In this document: positions 8,134 to 17,027 of the stretch, piece after piece
How positions within the stretch are numbered: the first letter of the stretch is position 1
How the letters are laid out: each line of letters starts with the position of its first letter
Assembly (NCBI GenBank): GCA_036652735.1
Contig: JAVVVI010000022.1
Coordinates: 1-39,207, forward strand
Length of the DNA stretch: 39,207 bases
Direction: 5' to 3'
From: JAGOGN01 sp036652735
GTDB taxonomy: Bacteria > Bacillota > Clostridia > Lachnospirales > Lachnospiraceae
The notes under the pieces: generated by a model
Database searches by the model: none
Seen by the model: only the letters and a program-made list of their open reading frames with translations
What the model was told of the DNA's origin: nothing
Made by a program: the position numbers and the translations under genes

Positions 8134-10281
8134 TTAAATTGTTCCGTAAAGAACCGGCAGGGTAATATAGGAGAGATACTTACTCCCATGATAAATCGTC
8201 TGGGTTGCAATAACCGGTTTCGGATTCTCAAATGGATCAATTCCTGTGTTGGTATTTGGAAATCCAACCATGTAATCGGAAGAAGAAATATCTACTCGAA
8301 TTTGATTTCCTTTTGCAAACACGTGACCTGCAAAATTAAGTCCAATGTGATATTTTTCCACATTTCCAGGCGTTAATGGTGCAGATACCACCTCCGGATA
8401 ATTCCGAAATTCCGCACGAATCATATTCTGTGCAATTTCTCTTGCCACACCTTGTTCGTCTACTTCAGAGATTCTTACATAAAAATCAGTATCTACTGCA
8501 CTGGATGCTGCATAAAAATCTGCACTGAGATTCCCGGCTACGGCTACATTTTCCAGTAGTTTTTTTGTGGTATATACCAGATGATCCTGTCTGGACTGCT
8601 GTGCATTCAATACAATTGGTTCAAATTCTCCCGTTGTACTGGCACAATTTTCAGGATCATAAATATAGCTGTCCCATGTGTCTGTCTTTGGCTCGTTTAC
8701 CTGCAAACGTCCATTTCCATTCAATGAATTCGCACCTGAATCACTATCTAAATACAACTTCTGGTCCACACATTCTTCCGGATTCCAGTCATTGGAATAA
8801 TGCCATTTGTTTTCTCCCGGTCCTCCCACATAATAGGAAGCTCTAGGCTGTGTTTCTTCTCCATTCTCAATTCCTTTAAGATAATGATCAAACCAGCGAA
8901 TCTGTCTGGTATCAAAATCATAATCGATGGCATTATCTCCATAATGCATATCCATGCAGTCACGAAATGCATTCAGGCTGTGTGGCCAAGGTCCAATCAT
9001 AATTCTTCTTCCCGGTTTATCATACTTTGTTAACATGGACCAGGTCTCCTGTACCCCAATGGCGTCTCCATCATGCCACCCGGAGAGCACAAACATTGGA
9101 ATCTTAATATTGTCCCCACGAAGACTGTTGTCACAATGTGCCCAAAATTCATCAAAACGATAATGTTCTGACCATATTTTCCACGGTCCGCTTTGTTTTC
9201 CTATGGCATAATTTGGTATGTCGGAAAGGGGACGATGTGTTACAACTTTATCCCAATCCAATCCTTCTCCTTCAAACGTTGACATGGATACACGATTACT
9301 TACGGATTGAGCAAGTGTCCAACATAACAATGGCCAGGAGCAAAGTGCTCCACCTCTTCTAACAGTATCATGGAAAAATGGAGAACCTACATTCACTTCA
9401 CTAATAACAGTCTTTAAATTCGGGTGACCACTGGTTGCTGCGGCAGTAGCCGTGTATCCAAGATAACTTGCTCCCCACATACCAATTGCTCCATCGGACC
9501 ATTCCTGGTCTTTAATCCAGGAAAAAAGATCATACGCATCATCACGCTCATAATAAAATGGAACCAGTTCTCCATCCGAATCCGATCGGCCTCTTACATC
9601 TTGAACAACAAATGCGTACCCTCTGTTTACATAATGCGTCATTCTTCCATACTCTCTTGCCTTACCATAACAGGTACGAATAACAATCGTTGGAAATTTT
9701 GCTCCGGGTTCTGCTCCTTCCGGTAAGAATACATCTGTTGCAAGATTCACATCATCTCTTGTTTTTACCCACTGGTTACCAAGATAATTAATTCCGTATT
9801 CTACTTTGGATAATCTATTATCATCATATTTAATGTGAGGTGTCACACTTTCATATCCTTCTAAAATTAAATACTCCTGTGATATTCTTCCCGTCATAAT
9901 AAATGCGGCCACTTTTCCTTCCACCGTTACAATATCCATAACCGGTGGTTCACCTCGCATTGCCCATAACTGACCGGTTACTTCTTGCCCATTTACTATC
10001 CCATCAAAGGTAAGATAACGATTATAAAGAGCTCCATTCTTTAACACCTGTTTGTCCTGAGACCAGGATTCATCCGTGTAAAGATTTAATGTATTATATA
10101 ATTGGTGAAAATCAAACAGGGATGGATAACGTGTCTGCGTAAATTCGATTTCTTTTAGTTGTACTCTGGTTCTGGTATCACATTCATCCCATATCAGCTG
10201 ATTTTCCCCAAATCTGAACTTTCCCTGATATACCCCTGAGATATAGTGACAGAATGTCTGATTTTGTAAATAAGTATTCAT
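8134..10281 (-). CDS. CocE/NonD (X-Pro dipeptidyl-peptidase S15-like) serine hydrolase with N-terminal extension
   Basis: An alpha/beta hydrolase related to cocaine esterase, glutaryl-7-ACA acylase and X-prolyl dipeptidyl peptidase. The hydrolase part starts near residue 170 (TRDDVNLATDVFLPEG) and holds a complete triad: Ser 272 in GASYLG, Asp 404 in SGWHDGD, His 434 in IGPWPHS. A C-terminal jelly-roll (from about 480) follows. At 715 residues it is longer than typical CocE proteins (about 550-600) because of roughly 165 N-terminal residues I do not recognise. No signal peptide is seen, so it is probably cytoplasmic. I chose the ATG at 10281, which has AACAGGAGG upstream, over 10314, which lacks a site and overlaps the dipeptidase gene. 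As last gene of a peptide-import operon it may act on Pro-containing peptides or amides; the substrate is inferred only. Confidence 0.85.
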   Translation of the reverse strand: MNTYLQNQTFCHYISGVYQGKFRFGENQLIWDECDTRTRVQLKEIEFTQTRYPSLFDFHQLYNTLNLYTDESWSQDKQVLKNGALYNRYLTFDGIVNGQEVTGQLWAMRGEPPVMDIVTVEGKVAAFIMTGRISQEYLILEGYESVTPHIKYDDNRLSKVEYGINYLGNQWVKTRDDVNLATDVFLPEGAEPGAKFPTIVIRTCYGKAREYGRMTHYVNRGYAFVVQDVRGRSDSDGELVPFYYERDDAYDLFSWIKDQEWSDGAIGMWGASYLGYTATAAATSGHPNLKTVISEVNVGSPFFHDTVRRGGALCSWPLLCWTLAQSVSNRVSMSTFEGEGLDWDKVVTHRPLSDIPNYAIGKQSGPWKIWSEHYRFDEFWAHCDNSLRGDNIKIPMFVLSGWHDGDAIGVQETWSMLTKYDKPGRRIMIGPWPHSLNAFRDCMDMHYGDNAIDYDFDTRQIRWFDHYLKGIENGEETQPRASYYVGGPGENKWHYSNDWNPEECVDQKLYLDSDSGANSLNGNGRLQVNEPKTDTWDSYIYDPENCASTTGEFEPIVLNAQQSRQDHLVYTTKKLLENVAVAGNLSADFYAASSAVDTDFYVRISEVDEQGVAREIAQNMIRAEFRNYPEVVSAPLTPGNVEKYHIGLNFAGHVFAKGNQIRVDISSSDYMVGFPNTNTGIDPFENPKPVIATQTIYHGSKYLSYITLPVLYGTI

Positions 10282-10294
10282 ATTTTTCCTCCTG

Positions 10295-11452
10295 TTAATG
10301 GCAAACCTGTGCAATCACACGTAGCCAGTTCCCTCCCATTATTTTTTGAATATCCTCATCCGAATACCCTTTTGCAACCAAGCCTCTTGTAATATTAATA
10401 AATCCTCTGTAATCCGTTAATCCATGCACCACCTCAGTGGAGGGACCATCCCCCGGTTGAAATCCAAAGACTTTAACCGCAAGATATTCCTTAAATGCAA
10501 CTGCCATCCATTTTGTCTGAGGCATAGGCCAGTCTGTACCAATTCCCACATGATCAATTCCCACAAGATCAATCACTGCTTCCATGTGTGCAATCAGGTC
10601 ATCAATGGTTGTCTGTTTTGGATCCTTTGCAATGAACCATGGCATGGCAAACATTCCAAGTACACCGCCGGTTGCTGCAATAGCCTTAATTTCTTCCTCT
10701 GATTTGCAACGGTTATGGTGATAGATTCTATCCACACCGGTATGGCTTGCAACTACAGGAGATTTTGATAATCGGCAGGCATCCAGAGTGGTTTGTTTTC
10801 CACAATGACCGGTATCCACTAATATACCAAGTTCGTTACATTTTTCAACAAATTTCATTCCGAATAAAGATAAACCTGCATCATTTGGTTCCATGCATCC
10901 TGCACCTATGAGATTATGATTGTTATAGGTTAACTGCTGAATCCGCAGTCCAAACCGGTATGCCATCTCCAGAAGACTCAAATCTTTTCCGTATCCCAAA
11001 GCCTCCTGACTTAATACAACGCAGGCCTTTTTTCCACTTTTTATAGCTGTCTTTATTTCTTCTGCATTTCTGCATTTTACAATCCAGGGTTTTCTGTCAA
11101 ATTCTTCCTGTACATCAACAATGGAGCGCATTAAGGCATCCTTTGAAGAAATACTTAACTGTCTGCAGCTTAAATTAATTCCACTTTCCATCCAGCAGTT
11201 CTCATATAAATCGGATAATTTTCCATTCAGCATCCAGCTATTAATAAGATTTTGTGCATAATCAATTTGAGCCACCGGATCATTGGGACAGGCTTTCGTT
11301 GCAAGTTCCAGAAGTTCCTGTTCCGTCTCTTCATCAATCGAATAGGTTCCTATTGGACCCTGAAAGAGCATATCGGCAATCACGCTGTTTTTATGCAGCC
11401 TTTCTGCTCGTTCTTCTTGCTCTTTTGTCAGGTTAATGTTGTATTCATTCAT
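10295..11452 (-). CDS. M19 (membrane/renal dipeptidase) family protein
   Basis: A 385-residue TIM-barrel metallopeptidase of the M19 family, which cleaves dipeptides including D-configured C-terminal residues. Family residues visible: the bridging-Glu candidate E150 (SQEALG), H216 (DTGHCG), H237 (VASHTG), R248 (HHNRC) and D307 (GIGTDW). The usual N-terminal HxD metal-ligand pair is not present: the matching stretch reads SVIADMLFQG (23-32). One metal site should therefore be altered or missing. No signal sequence, so presumably cytoplasmic. It lies 12 bases after oppF and 13 before the CocE-like gene, so it likely hydrolyses imported dipeptides, or a modified substrate. Confidence 0.88.
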   Translation of the reverse strand: MNEYNINLTKEQEERAERLHKNSVIADMLFQGPIGTYSIDEETEQELLELATKACPNDPVAQIDYAQNLINSWMLNGKLSDLYENCWMESGINLSCRQLSISSKDALMRSIVDVQEEFDRKPWIVKCRNAEEIKTAIKSGKKACVVLSQEALGYGKDLSLLEMAYRFGLRIQQLTYNNHNLIGAGCMEPNDAGLSLFGMKFVEKCNELGILVDTGHCGKQTTLDACRLSKSPVVASHTGVDRIYHHNRCKSEEEIKAIAATGGVLGMFAMPWFIAKDPKQTTIDDLIAHMEAVIDLVGIDHVGIGTDWPMPQTKWMAVAFKEYLAVKVFGFQPGDGPSTEVVHGLTDYRGFINITRGLVAKGYSDEDIQKIMGGNWLRVIAQVCH

Positions 11453-11464
11453 TCCTTTTTCCTC

Positions 11465-12439
11465 CTATACTTCTAAAAAACAACGTACAAAATGACCTTT
11501 GCCTACTTCTTTTACCGGTGGTACCTGCGATTTACATTGCTCAGTGGCATACATACAACGACTGGCAAACCGACACTCTGCCTTGGGATTAATCGGCGAT
11601 GTAATCTCTCCTTTTAGTAAAATCTGCTTCTTTTCATGATGCAGATTCGGTACCGGAATCGCGGATAGTAATGCTTTGGTATAAGGATGTGTGGGATTCT
11701 GAAATAATTCTTTTACCGGTGCCTGTTCCACCATCTGGCCTAAATACATTACCATAATATCATCTGAAAAATGTCTCACCACAGACAGACTGTGTGTGAT
11801 AAACATATAAGTAAAGTCTTTTTCTTTTTGCAAATGCTTAAGTAAATTAAGAATCTGTGCCTGAATGGATACATCAAGAGCGGAAACCGGTTCATCACAT
11901 ACAATAAATTCCGGATTGAGTGCCAATGCTCTTGCGATTCCGATTCTCTGTCTTCTTCCTCCATCCAGTTCATGTGGGTAGGTATTGATAAAACGCTGGG
12001 ATAAACCTACGGTCTCCATAAGTTCATTAATTCTTGCTTTTTTTTCTTCCTTATTTTTATATGCCTTATGAATGTCCAGAGTCTCGCCAATTAATCCATA
12101 TACCGTCTTTCTTGGGTTTAAGGATGAAAAAGGATCCTGAAATATAATTTGAATGTGTGTTCGATATTCCTTAATCTCTCTTTTTTTCAATTTGGTGATA
12201 TCCACTCCTTGATAGAAGATTTCACCCTCTGTAGGCTCCAGTAACATTGTCAGCATACGCCCGGTAGTGGATTTTCCACATCCGGATTCCCCTACTACCC
12301 CAAGTGTCTTACCTTTTTGTATGGTGAAACTCACATCATCTACTGCATGAAGCATTCCTTTTGGAGTTTGAAAGTACTTTTTAAGATTTTTTACTTCAAT
12401 AAAATTTTCTTCCAGTTTTTCACTTAACTCTTTACTCAT
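11465..12439 (-). CDS. oppF: oligopeptide/dipeptide ABC transporter ATP-binding protein (OppF/DppF type)
   Basis: The second ATPase of a peptide importer. The 324-residue protein has Walker A GESGCGKST (about 50-58), Q-loop FQDPFSSLNP, Walker B FIVCDEPVSALD, an H-loop (ITHSL), and the C-terminal oligopeptide-transporter extension with a cysteine cluster (CRFASRCMYATEQC). The ABC signature reads LDGGRRQ instead of LSGGQ. The start at 12439 has AAAGGAGG and overlaps the oppD stop by 8 bases. Substrate (di- versus oligopeptide) cannot be set from sequence alone, but the downstream dipeptidase favours short peptides. Confidence 0.93.
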   Translation of the reverse strand: MSKELSEKLEENFIEVKNLKKYFQTPKGMLHAVDDVSFTIQKGKTLGVVGESGCGKSTTGRMLTMLLEPTEGEIFYQGVDITKLKKREIKEYRTHIQIIFQDPFSSLNPRKTVYGLIGETLDIHKAYKNKEEKKARINELMETVGLSQRFINTYPHELDGGRRQRIGIARALALNPEFIVCDEPVSALDVSIQAQILNLLKHLQKEKDFTYMFITHSLSVVRHFSDDIMVMYLGQMVEQAPVKELFQNPTHPYTKALLSAIPVPNLHHEKKQILLKGEITSPINPKAECRFASRCMYATEQCKSQVPPVKEVGKGHFVRCFLEV

Positions 12440-13427
12440 ACTTTACAACCTCCTTTGTCTTTAATTGCGTTCCATATATTAGACATTTTGTACAGTGTCC
12501 AGGTTCCGTCTCAACTACTTCCGGATCAACTTCGGCACAAATTGGTTCTGCATACTTACATCTTGGATGGAATTTGCATCCCGTTGGCAGATTTCCCGGA
12601 TCCGGCATAAGCCCTTCAATTGGAGACAAATATTCTACTTCCTTGTCAATATCCGGTATTGAGCCAAATAATCCATTGGTGTAAGGATGCTGTGGGTTAT
12701 CGAAGATCTGTTCCAGGTTCCCTTTTTCTATAATTTCACCTGCATACATAATTGCTACTTCATCACAAATCTCTGCTACCACTCCCAGGTCATGAGTAAT
12801 TAAAATCATGGATGTATTTAATTTCTTACGCAGGCTGCGCATTAACTCAAGTACCTGTGCCTGAATGGTTACATCTAAAGCTGTGGTAGGTTCATCTGCA
12901 ATCAGAAGTTTGGGGTTGCAAGCCAGAGCAATTGCAATCACAACCCTCTGCTTCATTCCTCCTGAGAACTGGTGTGGGTATTCAAAAGCACGTTCTGCCG
13001 GAATATTCACAAGTTCCAACATTTCAATTGCTCTTTTTTCTGCCTCTTTTCCTGAAATGTTCTGATGATTTTCAATTACTTCTGCAATCTGGTCTACAAC
13101 AGTCAGAACCGGATTTAATGCCGTCATAGGATCCTGAAAAATCATGGAGATATCTTTTCCTCTGAGTTTTTTTAATCCCGCTTTATCTAAATTTACCAAC
13201 TCATTCCCCTCAAATAAGATAGAACCCTGCTCCACTTTTCCGGGAGGAGAATCAATCAAATTTAAAATGGATAAAACCGTTGTACTCTTTCCGGCTCCGG
13301 TCTCTCCAACAAGTCCTACTGTCTTCCCTTTTTCTACGGACAGGTTCACCCCATTTACCGCATGCACAATCCCATCATCTGTATGATAATTTACCACTAA
13401 ATCTTTGATTTCTAATAATTTTGCCAT
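12432..13427 (-). CDS. oppD: oligopeptide/dipeptide ABC transporter ATP-binding protein (OppD/DppD type)
   Basis: First ATPase of the importer, paired with OppF. The 331-residue protein has Walker A GETGAGKST, Q-loop FQDPMTALNP, a standard-type signature FSGGMKQRV, Walker B LLIADEPTTALD, and the C-terminal Cys cluster (CKFHPRCKYAEPIC) that in this family can carry an iron-sulfur cluster. Its start is 4 bases after the oppC stop, with a GAGG ribosome site. The D/F pair with one canonical and one variant signature suggests asymmetric ATP sites. Confidence 0.95.
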   Translation of the reverse strand: MAKLLEIKDLVVNYHTDDGIVHAVNGVNLSVEKGKTVGLVGETGAGKSTTVLSILNLIDSPPGKVEQGSILFEGNELVNLDKAGLKKLRGKDISMIFQDPMTALNPVLTVVDQIAEVIENHQNISGKEAEKRAIEMLELVNIPAERAFEYPHQFSGGMKQRVVIAIALACNPKLLIADEPTTALDVTIQAQVLELMRSLRKKLNTSMILITHDLGVVAEICDEVAIMYAGEIIEKGNLEQIFDNPQHPYTNGLFGSIPDIDKEVEYLSPIEGLMPDPGNLPTGCKFHPRCKYAEPICAEVDPEVVETEPGHCTKCLIYGTQLKTKEVVKYE

Positions 13428-13431
13428 CTCA

Positions 13432-14292
13432 CTACCTCTTCATTCTTGGATCCAGCGCATCTCTTAATCCATCACCAACTAAGGTTAATGCTACTACGGT
13501 AAGTACAATTGCAATTCCGGGAAATAGTGTAACATGAAAGGAGTCTCTTATAAACGCTCTTCCACTTGCAAGCATCGCTCCCCATTCCGGATTCGGTGCC
13601 TGAACACCAAGTCCTATGAAGGACAATGCACTGATTTGCATAATTGCTCCTGCAACATTCTGCATAATATTAGATATAAATGGGCTAATGGCATTTGGCA
13701 GAATGTGTCCAAATATTACCCGAAAATCACTTGCACCCTGAGCCTTAATTGCTTCAATGTATTCCTGGTTTTTTACCGTAAGCACCTGACCTCGAATAAG
13801 CCTGGCCTCTGCGGGTATGTCGCTAAATGCCAGGGCAAATAACAACGTCACCAGTGATGGTTTAAATACTGTTACTATGGTAATTACCAGCAGTACACTG
13901 GGAATTGCCATTACTACATCTAAAGTTCTCATAAACAGCGTATCAACGATTCCACCATAATATCCTGCAATACAGCCAATTCCCAATCCAATGGTGGCAC
14001 TGATTGCTATGGATACAAACGCAAGGGTAATGGAGATTTTTCCTCCATAAAGAATTCTTGCAAAAATATCACGTCCCAGCTCATCGCCTCCTAACAGTGT
14101 TCCTTCTGCCGGAAACTTTAAGATTCGATCGTAGTTTGGTGTCAATACTGCCGTGTTATAATCAATAAAAAGTGGAGCTGCAAATACAACAATTAAGATT
14201 AAGAGAAGCATAATCATTCCCACAACGGCTGACTTATTCCTTCTCATTCGGTTCCACACATCGGTCCAGAGGCCTCTTTGCTTAACATTCAT
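13432..14292 (-). CDS. oppC: peptide ABC transporter permease (OppC/DppC type)
   Basis: Inner-membrane permease with an N-terminal OppC-type helix (about residues 20-45), an extracellular loop (GTLLGGDELGRDIFARILYGG) and five more helices. The EAA loop that docks the ATPases reads EAIKAQGASDFRVIFGHILPNA. The 286-residue length is normal. It shares one base with the oppB stop (TAATG junction), a sign of tight translational coupling. Confidence 0.95.
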   Translation of the reverse strand: MNVKQRGLWTDVWNRMRRNKSAVVGMIMLLLILIVVFAAPLFIDYNTAVLTPNYDRILKFPAEGTLLGGDELGRDIFARILYGGKISITLAFVSIAISATIGLGIGCIAGYYGGIVDTLFMRTLDVVMAIPSVLLVITIVTVFKPSLVTLLFALAFSDIPAEARLIRGQVLTVKNQEYIEAIKAQGASDFRVIFGHILPNAISPFISNIMQNVAGAIMQISALSFIGLGVQAPNPEWGAMLASGRAFIRDSFHVTLFPGIAIVLTVVALTLVGDGLRDALDPRMKR

Positions 14293-15251
14293 TATGCTTT
14301 TACCCCCTTTGTAATCTTTCTTGGTTTTTCATACATGGACTTAATACGAGGGTCCACAAATGCATATACAATATCGGTTAATAGGTTGGCAAACGCAATG
14401 GCAATTGCCGTTATAATAACTCCCGCCATAACCGTTGGAATATCCTTTTGCCGAAGGGCATCCATCATCATTCGTCCCATTCCATTAATTCCAAATACAA
14501 CCTCAATAATCATGGAACCTCCAAAAATAGTTCCAAGGGACATTCCAATGGACGTTACCATTGGCATAAGTGCATTTTTAAGGGCATGTTTGCGAATTAC
14601 TTTTTTCTCCTCCGTGCCCTTAGCTCTGGCTGTACGGATATAATCCTGTCGGATAACATCAAGCATGGAAGCACGTACCAGCCTTGACTGTAGCATCCAG
14701 CCAACTACGGAGGAACAGATAATCGGCATTATCCTTGACTGCCAGGTGTCAAATCCATTTGGCGGAAGCCAGCCAAGCTTTACTGAAAATAATATAATCA
14801 TCAGCAGTCCAAGCCAAAATGCAGGCATCGCTGCAAAAATCAGACCAATGACTCGGAATGCGTTATCAAACAATGAATTTTGATGTACCGCCAGGGAGAT
14901 TCCCAGTGGGATTATAACAATTGTAATGCAGAAAATAGATCCCAGGGATAATATTAATGTGTTTGGCAGACGAACTGCAATCATATCGCTTACTTTTTGT
15001 TTGGTTGTATAAGAAGTACCCAGATCTCCCCGTAATGCTTTGCCAACATAACCAACATATTGTGCAATTACATTTTTGTCTAATCCAAGTTCATGTCTCA
15101 GTGCTTCTACTTCCTCCTCCTTTGCCTGCTGTCCGGCAATCATTCGTGCCGGGTCACCCGGGCTAAATGAAAGGAGAAGGTATACTGCTAATGATACTCC
15201 AATTAGAATTGGAATCATTTGAACTAATCGTTTAAGTATATATTTGCCCAT
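14292..15251 (-). CDS. oppB: peptide ABC transporter permease (OppB/DppB type)
   Basis: Partner permease, 319 residues. It begins with the family-typical MGKYILKRLVQMIPILIGVS helix, followed by a periplasmic-side loop holding FSPGDPARMIAG and six membrane helices in total. The EAA motif region is YIRTARAKGTEEKKVIRKHALKNA with the usual conserved G. The ribosome site is AAGGAG before 15251. It is separated from the binding-protein gene by 69 bases containing a hairpin. Confidence 0.95.
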   Translation of the reverse strand: MGKYILKRLVQMIPILIGVSLAVYLLLSFSPGDPARMIAGQQAKEEEVEALRHELGLDKNVIAQYVGYVGKALRGDLGTSYTTKQKVSDMIAVRLPNTLILSLGSIFCITIVIIPLGISLAVHQNSLFDNAFRVIGLIFAAMPAFWLGLLMIILFSVKLGWLPPNGFDTWQSRIMPIICSSVVGWMLQSRLVRASMLDVIRQDYIRTARAKGTEEKKVIRKHALKNALMPMVTSIGMSLGTIFGGSMIIEVVFGINGMGRMMMDALRQKDIPTVMAGVIITAIAIAFANLLTDIVYAFVDPRIKSMYEKPRKITKGVKA

Positions 15252-15280
15252 AGCATTCTCCTTCTATCTTGTAAGCAAGC

Positions 15281-15303
15281 TGCCGGAAATAAGATTCCCG
15301 GCA
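15281..15303 (-). promoter_or_regulatory. intercistronic hairpin between oppA and oppB
   Basis: A 6-bp GC-rich stem (TGCCGG 15281-15286 with CCGGCA 15298-15303, extendable across a bulge) lies in the 69-base gap between the binding-protein gene and the permease genes. It has no T-tract on the minus strand. Such hairpins after a binding-protein gene commonly protect the 5' message or partly stop transcription, so that more binding protein than permease is made; that role here is inferred. Confidence 0.45.
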
Positions 15304-15320
15304 ACCTGTTACTTCCTTTT

Positions 15321-16871
15321 TTATGGAACGATTTTTGCGTTTCGGAAACTTACAATACCATCGGATGTAAGTGACATTCCTTCTATGGCACTATTATAAG
15401 CCAATAATTGATCATTGGTAAAAGTCGGGAACATTGGTACCTGCTCTGCCAAAATATCTGCTGCCTGCTGCGCTAACTGTTTTAATTCTTCATCATCTGT
15501 GCATGCCAGCGCCTGATTGTAAAGTGCATCTGCTTCCTCTGATTTGTAGAATCCAACATTTTCCATTCCATAACTTTCAGACCATAGATAAGCAAACGCG
15601 CCTAGCTGCGTTCCGATTTGATTTGCCCAGCTTCCTGCAAGGAACTGACATTTACCGGAAGACATTTTTTCTAAGAATACACCAAATTCCAAACTGGTAA
15701 TAGACATTTCTACTCCGATATTCTTTAAATCTGCTTGAAATGCTTCCAAAATTGGATCTGAGCCGGAATAGATACTTGCTTCAAATTTCAGTGGATTACT
15801 TTCATTATATCCTGCTTCTTCTAATAATGCTTTTGCTTTCTCAGGATCATACTGAATCGCCTTGTCGGACACGCAGTAAGTGGAAAACATCTCCGGTGTC
15901 ATACTGTCAATGGCACGATATCCCGGAATAATTTTTGCATATCCCTCTTTGTTATAGGCCATTGCAATGGCCTGTCTTACTTTCACATTGTCAAATGGTG
16001 CTTTTTGTGCATTCATTGAGATAAATCGTGTCTGTGTTGTTTGCTTTTTAATAACTTCGGCACCTTTCACTGCTTTTGCACGTTCTAAGTCTCTTTGATT
16101 GGTGAAAATGATCTGTGCGTCATTGGTTTCAAATGCCACCAACTGTGAAGCTGTCTCCGGAATTGCTTTGAATTTTATTGTTTTAATTGCTGCCTTATCA
16201 AATGGATACTCACCCCATGCTTCCAGAGTAACACTATCCCCCGGCGTATATGCAGCCACCTTATATGGACCTGTTCCCATTGGAGCATTGGCGTATTCAT
16301 CACCTTTTTCTTCACAATATGCTTTGTTCATTAATGGGTAGGATACCATATTCCTTAAAAAATCTGTGTTTGGTGCTTTCAGTTCAAACACCAATTCATT
16401 TCCCTCTGCCGTAAAATTCTTGATTAATCCCCAAAAGCTTGCACCCTCGGACATTTCTCTTAAACGGTCAAATGAAAATAAATAATCATCTATCACTGCT
16501 TTTTCTCCATTTTGAAATACTAAATCTTCTCGAATGGATAAACGATAGGTCTTTCCATCTTCTGTAACAGACCACTGGGAAATAGCTGCCGGTTTTAGAT
16601 TAAATTCATCATCTACTGCAAGCATACAGTCATACACATGATTCATAATAATTGAAGTATCCAAACTGTTTGCCACAACCGGATCTAAGTTATTGCCTAC
16701 CGTGTTCATTACCATAGTAACTGCATTACCTTTAATTGGTGTTTTTTTGGAATTCGTCCCACTTTTTCCGCCATCGTTACTTCCACATGCTGTGAGACCC
16801 AATACAAGAATTGACACTAATACGAAGCTTATGATTTTCTTTTTCATACATTTTCTATCTGATTCCTTCAT
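15321..16871 (-). CDS. oppA: peptide ABC transporter substrate-binding lipoprotein (SBP family 5)
   Basis: Extracellular binding protein, 516 residues, that captures peptides for OppBCDF. The N-terminus is a lipoprotein signal: basic MKKK, a hydrophobic stretch, and lipobox LTAC with the acylated Cys at 29, followed by a G/S/N/K linker. The body matches SBP_bac_5 proteins (YDCMLAVDDEFNLKPAAISQ, WSVTEDGKTYRLSIREDLVF, NAPMGTGPYKV, RQAIAMAYNKEGYAK). The start at 16871 is supported by AAGGAGG seven bases upstream. It is the first gene of the operon, so its promoter serves the seven genes down to 8134. Confidence 0.95.
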   Translation of the reverse strand: MKESDRKCMKKKIISFVLVSILVLGLTACGSNDGGKSGTNSKKTPIKGNAVTMVMNTVGNNLDPVVANSLDTSIIMNHVYDCMLAVDDEFNLKPAAISQWSVTEDGKTYRLSIREDLVFQNGEKAVIDDYLFSFDRLREMSEGASFWGLIKNFTAEGNELVFELKAPNTDFLRNMVSYPLMNKAYCEEKGDEYANAPMGTGPYKVAAYTPGDSVTLEAWGEYPFDKAAIKTIKFKAIPETASQLVAFETNDAQIIFTNQRDLERAKAVKGAEVIKKQTTQTRFISMNAQKAPFDNVKVRQAIAMAYNKEGYAKIIPGYRAIDSMTPEMFSTYCVSDKAIQYDPEKAKALLEEAGYNESNPLKFEASIYSGSDPILEAFQADLKNIGVEMSITSLEFGVFLEKMSSGKCQFLAGSWANQIGTQLGAFAYLWSESYGMENVGFYKSEEADALYNQALACTDDEELKQLAQQAADILAEQVPMFPTFTNDQLLAYNSAIEGMSLTSDGIVSFRNAKIVP

Positions 16872-16951
16872 CAGATTTCCTCCTTCTAATCATTTTTTTG
16901 ATTCACGCAAGCTGAATGATACCTCCATTATCTCCTCTAATTTATGATTCT

Positions 16952-16980
16952 ATCATAGCTTATTTTCTTCTGTCTGTATA
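16952..16980 (-). promoter_or_regulatory. putative promoter of the opp operon
   Basis: On the minus strand TATACA (16975-16980) and TATGAT (16952-16957) are spaced by 17 bases; the -35 matches the consensus at four of six positions. A start near 16945 gives a leader of about 75 bases. The -35 directly abuts the -35 of the divergent regulator promoter. Confidence 0.45.
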
Positions 16981-17009
16981 TTGACTATAAGTTGTCGCTA
17001 AGTTATACT
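16981..17009 (+). promoter_or_regulatory. strong sigma-A-type promoter of the divergent regulator
   Basis: TTGACT (16981-16986), a 17-base spacer, and TATACT (17004-17009) make a near-consensus promoter. The expected start near 17016 falls on the GAGGTG ribosome site itself (17016-17021), so the leader would be only about 12 bases. This rules out the TTG codon at 16992 as the start. Confidence 0.65.
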
Positions 17010-17027
17010 ATCATCGAGGTGAATTTT

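Noticed and set aside
8188..9726. Several plus-strand frames opposite the CocE-like gene
   Set aside because: They are antisense shadows with odd Cys/His/Ser-rich composition, no ribosome sites and no family resemblance.
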